From positions 93,639,304 to 93,703,303 of the forward strand of contig OX457025.1 in the NCBI GenBank assembly GCA_949752745.1: a DNA stretch of 64,000 bases, read 5' to 3'. The notes below the pieces were generated by a model. The model saw nothing but the letters and a program-made list of their open reading frames with translations, ran no database searches and was not told the origin of the DNA. The stretch is from Protula sp. h YS-2021 (taxonomy: Eukaryota; Annelida; Polychaeta; Sabellida; Serpulidae). Each line of letters starts with the position of its first letter. Position 1 is the first letter of the stretch. This document shows, piece after piece, positions 33,671-45,700 of this stretch. A program made the translations under genes and the position numbers.

Positions 33671-34227
33671 ATGGAGTCAACAAGGTTTTACATTACTTTA
33701 CCTAGCAATGCTAGTATGAACTATTATCCCAACAACAAGGCTTCGAATTATCAAATTCATATGCCTCGAACCATCTATCTGAAAGGAAAATATGAAGTGG
33801 CTTTAGCTGAAATTCAATATCCACATACATGGACACTATGAGACATGGAATGGACTATTCTATTCAGTATTGACAACAAACACTGACAGATTCTGTCCTT
33901 GAGATAATCACTATTCCTTATGGTTACTACAGATCCATACAAGAAATACGTAATGCAGTGAATGAAGAAGCGGCTAATTCTATGAAAGATGACCTTAAAC
34001 AAGCTATTCGGTTAAAGTATGATAAAATTAGACGACAAGTTTTTCTTTTTCTAAATTATAACTTTGAAGTGTCATTCTCCGCTGGATTAGCTGAGATTTT
34101 AGGATTTATCCCAGATCAATGGTATAATGAATCGTGTGCAGCTAAACATAAAGCCGATGTGAAACAGGGGTTTTATACACTTTATGTGTATTGTAGCATT
34201 TGTGAACCATCCTCTACAATCTTTTAA
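33671..34227 (+). pseudogene. Polinton/Maverick-type capsid-associated protein remnant
   Basis: The first segment starts MESTRFYITLPSNAS, with the YPNN and LKGKYEVALAEIQYPHTW signatures seen in a protein of Polinton/Maverick-related elements, probably the minor capsid (penton-like) family. A stop at 33,839-33,841 and frame disruption follow; a second open segment (33,958-34,227) carries SAGLAEILGFIPDQWYN and GFYTLYVYC. It is broken in at least two places and stops short of the usual end. It is a decayed endogenous copy; the family link is from memory of the motifs. Confidence 0.6.
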
Positions 34228-34229
34228 AC

Positions 34230-36470
34230 CGATAGGAGAGTGCATTATTCACCACGCATCCCCCCTTTTTTATCGGAATTAATTTAGGTAAGACACATCT
34301 TTGTCAAAAGAGTTCTCTGGTCGGTCCTGAATTAAAAAAATGCTCATCTTAGTTATTAGCTGCTATAGTCAACTGATTTAGAGAGCGCAAAAAATCTTTG
34401 AATTCAAGAAAATAATTCAAGTAGAATATAAAAAACTAAAAGAAATGTGAGAACAGGAAAAGACAAGTTAAAAAATGGCAGATGCAAGAAACAATCAGCC
34501 TAATTACAGAGTGATCGCAGCACGAGTGCGTTAACCCTGACTTCCCTAATCTGCAGATTTTCCTTTCTTAAAAGAATTTAAACGAGTTCAGGGGGGTTGA
34601 ATTTTTCAGTCAGACAGGCGACAGCGATTTGAAGGGGCCTCTGGTAAAGCTTCGGCGGTCAAGCCGCATTGACGATAATAGTTATCACAATTTCAATAAA
34701 AAACAAATTGCACAACATTTAAAATATACAAATTACATTAACAGTTTTATTACTACAGTTTTATCAAAAGATGAATTCTAGAAAATCTTATAAAAATACT
34801 ATGAGAATATATAAAGCGCTTTTCAGACAAATTAAGGCCACGAGAGACAACACAAAAATGAGCGACATCTCCATGCGTGCAAAGTGCAACTGACGGTCCC
34901 AGAACAATTTCGCACAGGATGAGCTATAAAACTGTTCCAATGCCTAATTGATTTGTGATTTTAAAGAGCGCTTGGAGGAATGGAACTTCCGCCAGTTCAC
35001 CGCGCTACTCAAACTTTGTTAGTTAATCTGTTGAGGTTCTTTTACACTAAACCATTATTTTGTTGAGGCTGTACAGCCCATTTTTTTCTAATTTGTGACG
35101 TCATATGATTAGCCCCTGAGAAAGCAGTTCCACGCCCTTCCAATAACCGCATTTTTGCATTGTCAGATGTTGTAGATTTTAACCAAATAAACACAGCTTG
35201 CATGGTCCCGGCATCATAGTAAAAAATCAACCAATAAAAATAGTCTTCAAATATGCACTTTCATGGAGAATTAATTGGCATGACTGACATGACTGATTAC
35301 TGCCTGCGCTGGCTGGGAGGAGTTTCACTTTAAGCCCGTCGTTTTGTGTGATTATTTACAAGGCTTGTTCGGCATAACGGTACTGATTTTTCTGGAAAAA
35401 TTCTCTCCACTACACTACCTTATTTATACGAGTTGTTAAATTTCAGCCAACATAGGGAATATGATTTTACTTTATTTTCAAATTGCTTTAAAGAAAAGAA
35501 CTGTCGTCAGCAGTATTAAATAAACACATCCATGTTTTTTTTTCAAATTTTTATGAGGTATTCAAAATACTTTTGTAATATACATTTATGACAGTTATTT
35601 AGATAAATGGATATTTGACAGGCCCAGATTCGCTAGGTATGGTTTGATCCGTCAACCCCCCCCCCACCTCACACACCCTCCCCAAAAATGAAGTCAGCTT
35701 AGTAGTTGAATCATTAAATATGAATTTATGATCAGCAACAAATTTACTGAAGCATGCAATACTAATCATGACCTAAAGCAACGAAGTTATCGTGCGATAC
35801 GTCCCCTAACTGACAACCCAGTAAGCATTGCGACGCTGCAACAAACTTTGGAAAGACATCGCAAACCGACACCGGATGAATCTATCGATCTTATCACCGA
35901 CATTGTATAGAATTCGGTTGAGTGACGTTGCATAGATGTTACATAAGTGATCTAGAATTCCCTTCGATGCAGTGATAATTTTTAGGTGTTATGGCCATCA
36001 ATACACCAAAGTACCCCGACGATTTCCCAGCATCTATTCCACGTCGCCCCAAAGACGTTGGTTAGACGTCGGATAAAGTGGTGTCGAAACCAGATGTCGA
36101 AAAATAGTTTTGGTTGCGACTAACATACCAGCATTACAACAACCAAATAACAACAAGATTTAATGTTGTGATGTAGTCGGGCTGGCCTCACAACCTCAAA
36201 TCGACGTCGGAATATCTAGTGGGAAGCTTACCAGTGTGGAAATGCTCTTGTACACTGGTCCCTAACACTTAACCTATTATTTGATGGGATATGGACAAGA
36301 TCGCCCTACAAGTCATTTAATTTTCGTAGTTACCAGTTAAACTACAGACCAACTGGGAGATAGGCTGGAAGACGAAACGATTTGGAAACAAATGGATAAG
36401 TGAATAGACAGAGAGACAGACAAGCAGTTCGACTGATAGACAGGCAGAGAGAGAGACAGCTCGACAGATG
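34230..36470. other. Non-coding AT-rich stretch
   Basis: No exon was recognised. The stretch at 36,020-36,225 (GACGTTGG-type motifs, also seen around 43.3-44.3 kb) looks like a degenerate interspersed repeat. A poly-C run is at 35,656. Confidence 0.4.
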
Positions 36471-36475
<5 letters not shown>

Positions 36476-36515
<40 letters not shown>

Positions 36516-36542
36516 CTAGATAGTTAGATAGATAGATAGATG

Positions 36543-36608
<66 letters not shown>

Positions 36609-36705
36609 CAGGCAGGCAGAGAATTCGACTGATAGACAGACAGACAGGCAGCTCGACAGACAGATAGACAGCTCGACAGATGGATAGATAGATATATAGA
36701 TCGAC

Positions 36706-36752
<47 letters not shown>

Positions 36753-36753
36753 C

Positions 36754-36788
<35 letters not shown>

Positions 36789-36824
36789 AAGATAGATAGA
36801 TAGACAGACAGACAGATGGATGGC

Positions 36825-36910
<86 letters not shown>

Positions 36911-36925
36911 GATACATAGACACAT
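36476..36925. repeat. GATA/GACA compound microsatellite
   Basis: About 450 bp of GATA repeats with GACA and CTCGACAG interruptions, immediately 3' (on the minus strand) of the channel exon at 36,947-37,029. The long Tyr/Leu/Ser/Ile reading frame over it is an artefact. Confidence 0.95.
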
Positions 36926-37029
36926 TGATAGATAATGCATACTTACGACTTCCAAAATACAAAGGACAAGTTTGAGTATCCATGGGAAAATTCTGGAGAT
37001 GCATTGGGCAGCTGGCTTTGATTGTCAGT

Positions 37030-37926
37030 CTAGAATATGATTAGAAAACAAGTTCTATTCTACTGGCATGAAAACCGCATACTCTTTTATAAAAAGTTCT
37101 TTTTTCTTTCTTTTTTTTTTTTTTTTGAAAACCAAGATTTGAAAGTTTCAGAATCACACAATAGCTGAAATTGTTTAAAGGACTAGCAACGAATTTTGTT
37201 GGACTCACCAGAGGGAAATTCCAGCTCAGTCCCATCCTCGGATAACTTTCTCATCTTCATTCTTTGTGAAATGTTAGGATATTTCGTATCCCTTCGACAA
37301 TTACCAGTCCCTTTTTTATTTGCAATTGGATTGCCAAAAGACAGAAAAAGGTTGCTATTGCCTTCCCCGGGACAACAAACATTTTGAACAGTCTGCACAA
37401 TCCAGCTTTCTTGGTTGAGTCACTAACCACATTGTAAAAAGGGTAACAACAAAATTGTGTGACCAAGGTAATTATTTTGTGGCAGCATGTATAAAAGCAT
37501 GTTTGAAACAATATCAGAAAAAGCTTGATGAAGCTTTGTAACTAAGATTTCCAACAAACTTAAGAAAAAAAAATCAAAGTGAGAAGTACAAAAAAGGTTC
37601 AGAATTTGTGTTTAAAAACTGTGAAAGTTATTAACCACAAGCCATTATTAGCTATAACTGCAATTTAATCCCGTTTGGGCATTTTAAGGTGATGCGAGAA
37701 ATGGTCTGTATAGACTGGCCTGTTTAGTCGGTCTTTTTGCCATTCTGTAAGGAAAGGTTTAGCAGTGGATACTGGATTTGTGACACGGGGGCAACAATGT
37801 GAGCAAAGGCTTTGATCTGGAGCTGTCGTGGAAAAAGGCTTCAGAGGGAAGCATCAAACCCTCAGTTTCTGTAAGGGTCAGTGGCTTTCAAAATTTCTCT
37901 TAAAATACGAAAGTTTTAACCTAAAG
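37030..37926. other. Intron of the channel fragment
   Basis: It lies between exons b and c. An open minus-strand segment at 37,196-37,398 (MRKLSEDGTELEFPSG before a GTGAGT) resembles an exon, but its phase does not fit the flanking exons, so it is left unassigned. Confidence 0.45.
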
Positions 37927-38112
37927 TAATGCGCCTACCGCATGGAGCAGAGAAGAAGTAGTGCGCCTACTGCATGGAGCAGAGTAGAAGTAGTGCGCCT
38001 ACCGCATGGAGTAGAGTAGAAGTAGTGCGCCTACCACATGGAGTAGAGTAGAAGTAGTGCGCCTACCGCATGGAGTAGAGTAGAAGTAGTGCGCCTACCG
38101 CATGGAGTAGAG
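37927..38112. repeat. 32-bp minisatellite built from an exon-intron junction
   Basis: About six copies of the unit AGTAGTGCGCCTACCGCATG plus 12 bp. On the minus strand each unit reads CTACTCCATGCG followed by the GTAGGC donor. That is the 3' end of channel exon b with its splice donor, so the junction itself has been tandemly amplified into the intron. Confidence 0.9.
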
Positions 38113-38859
38113 TATTGTTCCGTCTTTATTGATGCGTAGTAATTTGTTTGGGGACGTCACGGTGTGGAGGTAAGATCGTCTGCCGTTCAAAAATGCGTGT
38201 CCGGTTTCCAGAGGCGATCCAGGACATTGATGCCAACCGGAAGTGTTTTTATTGGGCCATCAAATTTCAAACGGGTGTCACTCTATCCTTGTCTGAAGTA
38301 GCAATCCATCTGGTAGCTCTTGCAGTAAGAAGAAAAAACAACTGTGACTTTTTTTTGGTTTTGTGAAAATTCTTAATGGACAGTGTACAGTAGTTACTTG
38401 AATCGGTCATGAATTGCCTACACTTATCTAGTTATCTTTGTTATCTTGTTATCTTTATTATCTAATTATCTTTGTTATCACACAATTGGCTCTTTTTTTC
38501 ACCAATTGCAATCAAAGCAACATACATTTGCTACCAATGAACTTAAACTATCTAAAAGAATTGTACGATAAACTAGAATTAAAAAAATTGATATTCAGAC
38601 AGGTAACAGATAAGTGTGTCATGCAGGACATACCATATCAGTTTCAGAAATGGGCCCCATACTCCGCACATTCATGTTCACGTTCACTTGGGTGGGTGTT
38701 TCGAAACATAAACAAAGTTGTGACATCGCTTCTAACGGTTCACATTGCACAAACCTTACTAAATTCACAGTATGCAAGGCCAGCAACGGAAATTCTGTTT
38801 CTCGTTCTAATGTATCAAAAAATGATCCGGTCGGCCGGTGATCTTTTTTATCCTTTCTC

Positions 38860-39165
38860 TAAAAATTAAGATCCGGCCGGATTGACAGATGATGGAAGCC
38901 CTCACATGGAGAACCCCGGGGGATCCCCATGGTATGATTGACAGATGATGGTTGACCCCAGTAGGTCCCCATGGTATGATTGACAACTGATGGAAGTCCT
39001 CACATGGAGGACCCCGTGGGGGAGGGAGGTTCTCACATTGAGAACCCCAATAATATGATAGACAGAAGGTGAAAGTGATGCCCGAGGGCGGGATCGATCC
39101 ACCGACCTTCAGATCATGGGTCCGCTTACGAGTCCTCTGCTCTACCAAGTGAGCCATTCAGGCCG
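38860..39165 (-). mobile_element. tRNA-derived SINE-like element with repetitive tail
   Basis: The head (39,165 to about 39,078 on the minus strand) has box A TGGCTCACTTGG and box B GGATCGATCC and pairs GCCTGA with TCGGGC at its ends. The anticodon region is too long for a normal tRNA. The tail contains repeated ACCATGGGGA / CATCATCTGTCAATCATA segments (~60-bp period). It lies in the upstream intron or flank of the channel remnant. Confidence 0.55.
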
Positions 39166-39814
39166 GAAGGTTAATGATCGGGAAAACATTCCTCATATAG
39201 GGTTAGGGTCACATGACTGTTGATTGACAAATCATATGACCAATGATGATTGACAGGTCATGTGACTAATGACGTCATGATGATTGACAGGTGACTTAGG
39301 GTTATGCCTCCTAGGGGGGAGGGGGAGGGGGTCTGATGACGTCACTTCCTGTTTTCGAACTGTCGTTTTCCAACTACTAAAAATTATGTTAAAAATAGTA
39401 TCTACCCTCACCTTTGGGGTAAGATATCCTTATCTTAAGGACTGCTCTAACACACGTACACCTGCACGTGCAATGTACATAGTTGTAAGAGCAGGTCACA
39501 GTCACGTGAGCAAAAACATACCAGACGGCATCGCATTGACAACAAATAATAGTTATTTTTGTTTAAAGTGCTACAAAGGTCTAACACAGCAGACAATACA
39601 CAATAATACATATGTAGCAACGTAACATGAATACTTCAGTATGTTTAATAAGAAAGATATGGTCAAACCGTACTCTTAAATATTACAGCATACAAGTGAC
39701 AAAAATGCCATCTAAAATACCATCACCACAAACTAAACGAAAAAATCTAGCTTAAACATCGTGTCACTTTTTCCATTATCAACAATTTTATGGCGACAGA
39801 AAGTTGAATGGGTC

Positions 39815-42711
39815 TTACGTACGCCGAGTTTGCAATGGAGTCATTTCAGTAACATTGACGTCATCAAAAGGAAAAGCTCTATTTCTACCATTAGACGTTT
39901 TTATCATAGCCTTATGTATTGCACAAACCAGCTTCTGAACACAGCGCCTTTGCTTCTGAAGGTATCTTTTAGACTGATCATTTTCAGGCCACTTCAGATA
40001 GATTTTACCTTGTATGATACTTTGCACATCAGAGGGAGGGTTACTTTCTTCTAAGTCCTCAAGCATAATATATATCACCTTTTTAGCTGAAGTTATTTCC
40101 AGACTGCTTGCTAAGCTTCGTTCATAACTAGGCCAGACTTTCCTAACAGACGCTCTGCTCAGTACAATCACAATAACTTGACTAGCAACCATGTACTCGT
40201 ATATTGCTTCTCGTACAGGGTCTCCAAGAGGGAAATCTCTATAATGTACGCAACACTGTATCCCATGGGTATCCTCCAGTATTTTAATAAGTACATCGTG
40301 CACCCAGTGACGGTCTTCTCTACACTATGAGAGAAAAACGTCAAACAAGTAGTTACAAGCGTTTTGTCTATTATGGTTTTGTCCGGATACCCAGGCTTTC
40401 AATTTAAAATACTTAGTTTGACATCGGTACCGATGTCTATAAATAACCAGTGCTGTTAATATGACAACTGCAAAGATAAAACAAGATGTAACACTTGCAA
40501 TAACAGCCTGCATCACTTCTTCAGACCAATCACACTCATCTCTCAATAGTGTAATGTCTTTAGAGTGGATATAAACCATCTGACTATGATCCAAACAGCT
40601 ATATGATGTGCTCTCCACTAGTATCACAGCAGTGGTTTGCAACCATTGTAATGTATGAATCGAATTTTTATCACAATTACAAGTGAACAAATTTTCAACA
40701 AAATTCGCGCTTACTTCGTGATTTAATTGTGAGTTATCCAAGCACTGTTTAATTTCTGTTGGAATCGTTGTAAGTAAGTTGTTTGATAAATCTATATATT
40801 CAATAAACTTGCAATTTTTCAAAAGATTTACTGGAATGTATTTAAGTTTCATGAAAGAAATATCAAGAATTTTTAATTTAGAAAATAAAGAACAGATTTG
40901 CAAATCTTTTGGTTCTGCAAGATTGTTGCCACTCATATACAAGTATTCCAAACCAAACGCCCCAAAGTGAGTGGCAAGTCCTATAGCGTCTGTATGCTGC
41001 AAACTATTTATATTCAGTGATATCAAAGTTTGTAATCCAATCAAAGGAGCTTTAAATTTGAAACGGTTTGCAACAATGGACGATGGAAATTCCAATACCG
41101 TGACAACATTTGTATTAAAGCAAATTGGCGTTTCTTCATCTATCTGTGATTGTGTGAGATAGTTGTATCCCGAGCCAAAGTTATTAAAGTATAACTCTGT
41201 AAGCTGTGGAGAAAAAGGTATGTGCATGGAGAATCAACAGTTGCTATCCGAAATGTTGGTTAATTCTGGTACAGAACTACAGCGTATTGTATCGGTGGCT
41301 AGCGCACAGAAGATCAAGTCACAAAACAATGTTTGATTTAGAAAATACTCATTCATTGTGTAAAAAGTACAATTGTGTGTATCTGGGATATATGGCATAG
41401 CCATTCTCTTTTTCAAAGTATGAGCTGACTGTTGCTGATGTAAGTTATGGGTTGAAGGGCTACAATCATTTATAGTTGTAAATTTGCCTTGATCTCCCGC
41501 ATTAAAAACCTTTAAGGACGGATGAAATAGTAATATTTCATATAGATATGGCTTGAGAATGGGCACATGCGTTAAAAGCATGTTATGGGAGATATCAAGT
41601 ACGTCAAGATTTGGAAATATCTGTATAAAACCATTTCCGAGGTGTTGTAGATCGTTCATGGAAACATCAAGATATCTGACAGATGTATGACTTAAGCCAA
41701 ACAATTTCTTTATGTTCCAGTATGGATAATAACCTTCACTTTGAAAGCTTTGAATATTTTTCAACGAAATGGTCTGTAGAGTATTTGGTGTAAGAAAAGA
41801 GAACATTTTCCTACTAACATTGTAACTGCATTCCTTTCCAGAATGAAGATGTGGCGCATACTGAATGTCAATGACCTCTAAATTAGTAAAGGCTGGCATC
41901 AGCAACTCATAGTCATAAAATGAGGAAACAGAAAGCAGCAAGTGAAGTTCATCCAAATGTATTGATTTCAACAGCTTTAAAGATGAATACAGGTTGTATC
42001 TTTGTCCGGGAAATCCAAATATCCATAATACTCTCAAAGCGGAGAGGTGTTGTAAAAAGGCCAAATCAATGTCATCTGTATTTCTTGTCGGGGGACTTCT
42101 TGAAGATTGTAGGTTTATTATTAATCCGTGAACCCCTGCAAATATTCATATGGTATGAGTTGACAGTAAACAATATATATGTAAGTTTTGCATTTGTAGT
42201 GCTAAGATTTGCTGTCTTATTTTGCTTAACTGCCGAATTCACAATAACGGAAGGCATCTACAACGCACCCAGAACGCATCCAGAATGGAACTGTTGAAGC
42301 TTGGCCTCATTTCTATGGTGATTATAGCCAATACAATGTGTAAACAAATTTATTATATTAGTTTTTTAAGATATTTTGTTTTTCTCGTTGATATGGATAA
42401 TATAAAAAATACGCATATGCCGTTGTCCTGAAATATACGAAAAATAAGTAAAGTAAATAAAAAACTCATCATTAGTTATATATGCGTAAATTACCTGTTG
42501 CATTGAGTTCGTGGCATTCTTTTCCAATATCCTCAGCTGTTCCTTCAATCACAGTCATATTTCTAGGTGGTGTAAAAATATCCAGATATCGTTTAGCCCC
42601 TTGCCATAGACTCCTTGGCAAAACCTGGCTGCCATGGTAACTGTATACTGACACACTGGCATCAGTATTGTTTAAAGCAAAAACAAAGAGACAAAGTAAA
42701 ATATGCCACAT
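39815..42711 (-). pseudogene. Toll-like receptor, two exons, two in-frame nonsense codons
   Basis: Exon 1 is 42,495-42,711 (signal peptide MWHILLCLFVFAL, donor GTAATT). Exon 2 is 39,815-42,135 (acceptor TTTGCAG, phase 1). Joined, the frame spans 846 codons including the terminal stop. It has leucine-rich repeats to about residue 330, a Cys-rich flank near 350-372, more LRRs, a second LRR C-terminal cap (CNC ... C ... C), a membrane helix at about 613-638 and a cytoplasmic TIR domain with box 1 (YLFDVFLS) and box 2 (RDFPLGDP). TGA at 41,234-41,236 (about residue 373) and TAG at 40,325-40,327 (about residue 676, where TIR box 1 normally has Tyr) interrupt it. No frameshift is seen. TLRs sense microbial ligands and signal through TIR adaptors. 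It is a recent pseudogene, unless the stops are recoded or are assembly errors. Confidence 0.85.
42136..42494 (-). other. Intron of the Toll-like receptor
   Basis: It starts GTAATT and ends TTTGCAG on the minus strand. Phase 1 on both sides rebuilds a Gly codon. Confidence 0.75.
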
Positions 42712-45700
42712 TGTTTATTTTTCGAATTTACCCAGCATTAAGTTGTGAAAATAACAACAAATAATCTTTTTTCTTCATACCCAAATGTTAGTCATATTTA
42801 AAATTGTTTTTATCCAATAAAATATTCTTTTGAGACACTGAAACTGTAAATCTGTTTCGTTAATCAGCAATGAGATGTTCAAATAAAGTTCATAGAAGGA
42901 CGATATATGGCAATGCGAAACCAGAGACAGGCATAAAATCGATGTTTGGAAGCATGTAGAAAGTTTTCCTTTTTACTTCCCTGACAGAAGACAAAAGAAG
43001 CGCGAAATGATACAGGTAGAAATCAGAGTATGTTTTATGAGGAATTAAATACATATTGTTAAATATTTGATGGGGGGTTTCCCATAGTAAGCACTTCGAT
43101 GTTATAACAAGGTCCCCTACAACGTCACTTTTGCTGCTTCAAATTCTAGAAACCTTTTTTGCAACAGCCGAGCGTCATCATTTATAGGCTCTTTGGGTAG
43201 TATCGCTTTAGCGACATTTAAGCGATTTGGGTAAAACATCGCAACATCGTCGCCACGGCGTCATTTTATAGCTGAGCAATGTGAGCAAATGTCGTCTCCC
43301 AGGCCATTAACTAACGATATTCACACTGGCATACAACCAAACACAGCCAAAATGGCTAGGATTTGATTGGGACAGCAAGATCTTTAAGTGAATATTTGGT
43401 CAGCTTGAATCATTACAACATCACTAGGTCGGAATTTTGGCGATGCATGAAATCTTTTCTTTTTGGGATTTTTTAACCGTATCATTGTTATTCCAACATT
43501 CTAACGTGGACCCAACCTTTTTAAGGTTGCTACATCGACCCAAGTATGGTTTCAATGTGGTTGCCTTTGGTTGCGACCATAGATCAAGGTTAAAAAATAT
43601 CGTTGACAAAACGAGAGAAAAGTTGGATGAGCAACGAGGCAAACACATCGTATTTGGTTGCAATCATAACCTAACTTTTTCTATTGTCTAATCGATAGTT
43701 CTGGTGCAACATTGAAAAGACGGTGATAAAACGTCTTCCAGAGACGCTGGAACCGCAAAAAAGAATAATTTCCTCGTGTTGTCTCCGTGACAAGGTATTT
43801 TGAAAATAGACCAAACTGAGGATGGAAAATATGTGAAGTTTAGTTTATTATTTCATCTGCTTTTGAAAAATATTCTCGGGAATGGAAATTTAGAACATCC
43901 TGGAAACATATTGACGGAAAGGTGACCATGAAACTTTGTGATCTACGCTATATTTTCTTATGTCTATAAAATGCTGGGAGATTGCTTCGACTTCCAGTTG
44001 CATCTTCTTTGCACCGTTGATACGATATCGCACAATTAACGCCTATTCAACATGGGTGGGTAGACGTTATTTCCATGAACAACCAAAACCCGACGTTGAT
44101 TCGGTGTGACGTCTTTCCAACGTTGATACAAAGCAGCAATGTTTGCTGCGTTAATTTGCAGTTTGAATTTTTGACTTTTAAATGACCTGTACCAAATTGT
44201 ACCGCATTTATTCTGCAGTTTTGGAATTAAATTAACAACACTTTTACCAAACGCACCTGTCATATAAGAATCTCGTTTGTCAAACGTGAATGCAATGCGG
44301 ACGAATTGCTCACTGATGACACACCGCGATAGGAAGAGAAATAGTGAACACAGCCAAATAAGTTCGCTGTATTAGACTCTTGCATTTGTGAGACTGCTTT
44401 GGATCTACGGGTCGCCTGCGTGAACATTAACTCTGCTTTAGAACTGCCGTCAACTGTTTGAGCATAATTTAAGGGCTCGAGGGCCAGTTCAATGACGCTA
44501 ACTCACCACAGGAATCATTTGCCTTGGAAACAGAATCACCGAAGCTGGATTCGAAACGCTGTGGAAGTCAGTAGTGTCAAACGCTTGCTTTGTTTTGATG
44601 ACCGCAAGCTTCCATGGAGAAGACGTGGTGAATGGTGGGCAAACTGATGCATTCGCGATGTTGATTGTTGGTGTGATTAAGTGTTGGGATAGTACTGGTG
44701 GGGTGGTACACTACCAGTCCTTTTAGCAAAGTCTCCACCCCACGAAAACCTACAGCTCAACTGGTTCACATTAACCGCCCAAAGGGTTCACATTAATATC
44801 CCATGCAACAGGATATAATGATAAAACCACATGGCCAGGTGGGCTGATACGAAACATCCTCCCGCAGCCTGTAGCACTCTTAGCACGAGTATGAAAGGTG
44901 AGTGAGGAAAGTACGAGAGGGTTTTCGAATCACTCCATATGCATATGTGGTTTTATTATGTTTTTCATGGTTTTGGGTACAAGCATTATCTTTATAATTC
45001 AGATGATTTTTTGCACTCCTCTGTGTTACTTTCTGACGCGTAGTTGCGTTGTTATGACTATGTCAAGTACACACTCTCAGTATTGCGCAGCGTTGACGTT
45101 TTTTGAATAGAGCTGAACGTACCTATCTATCGTATGTAATAGACAACATTCTTTGTATGTGGACTGGCAATCATGAAGTAAAGTTGATTACAATTGTACC
45201 AAAAGTGTGGAAAGGTATCTAAGAGAACATTCGAAGGCTACTGCGCGGTATGAGGGGCAGACGTGCTGCGACAGTAAATGACCAAAACGGACATACCTCT
45301 CATCAAGAGCATTCGAATTTACACATCAGTATTTTGAAGTGGTTTTATTGCTGATGTTTTTATGCAAATGGCTGTTGTTTGTATCAAGTAATAAACATCA
45401 TAGAATGGTTGTTTGTTCTTCAATCAAACCGCGACATAAAATTCTGGTGAACCCCCCACCCATTTAGCATTCTTTAATGGCGGGTGGTACACTTACATGT
45501 AGGAAATTCCCAATTTAATGTTGTTGTGCTATTGTTGTATTCAAGAAAATATTTTCCTCAGGTTGTGGTGAAAAAGTAAATTTATTCACGGAACTATATA
45601 GTTTTTGCAGCAGTTCTTATAACACTCGCCGAATGTTAGATGCACTCCCAAGGAAGCAACTGATAATTTAATTTAGATTCTCCAATCGTGCACAGAATGC

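Larger units (their letters stand above)
36947..38705 (-). pseudogene. Cys-loop receptor (GABA-A/glycine-receptor-like) fragment, three exons
   Basis: Exon a ends at 38,634 (VNVNMNVRSMGPISETDM, donor GTATGT; its 5' end, near 38,705, is uncertain). Exon b spans 38,099-38,318 (MDCYFRQG ... [10 protein letters not shown] ... LWKPDTHF ... [11 protein letters not shown], donor GTAGGC). Exon c spans 36,947-37,029 ([17 protein letters not shown], the Cys-loop, donor GTAAGT). Junction phases agree (0 between a and b, 2 between b and c). These are the extracellular ligand-binding segments of an anion-channel-type pentameric receptor. Exon b has TAG where the family has Trp and a one-base loss in a T-run, so the gene is broken. 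Exons for the membrane helices are not seen downstream, where the GATA microsatellite and the transposon region begin. Confidence 0.8.

Noticed and set aside
36516..36930. Leu/Ser/Ile/Tyr-repeat protein on the minus strand
   Set aside because: It is a translated GATA repeat. Only its first ~19 residues are real coding sequence, belonging to channel exon c.
37183..37398. Additional exon of the channel gene
   Set aside because: Its donor phase (1) does not fit exon c (needs two bases) and the sequence has no Cys-loop receptor motif; exons b and c join directly in phase.
39078..39165. Functional tRNA gene
   Set aside because: Box A and box B are good, but the middle is too long and the anticodon arm does not fold properly.
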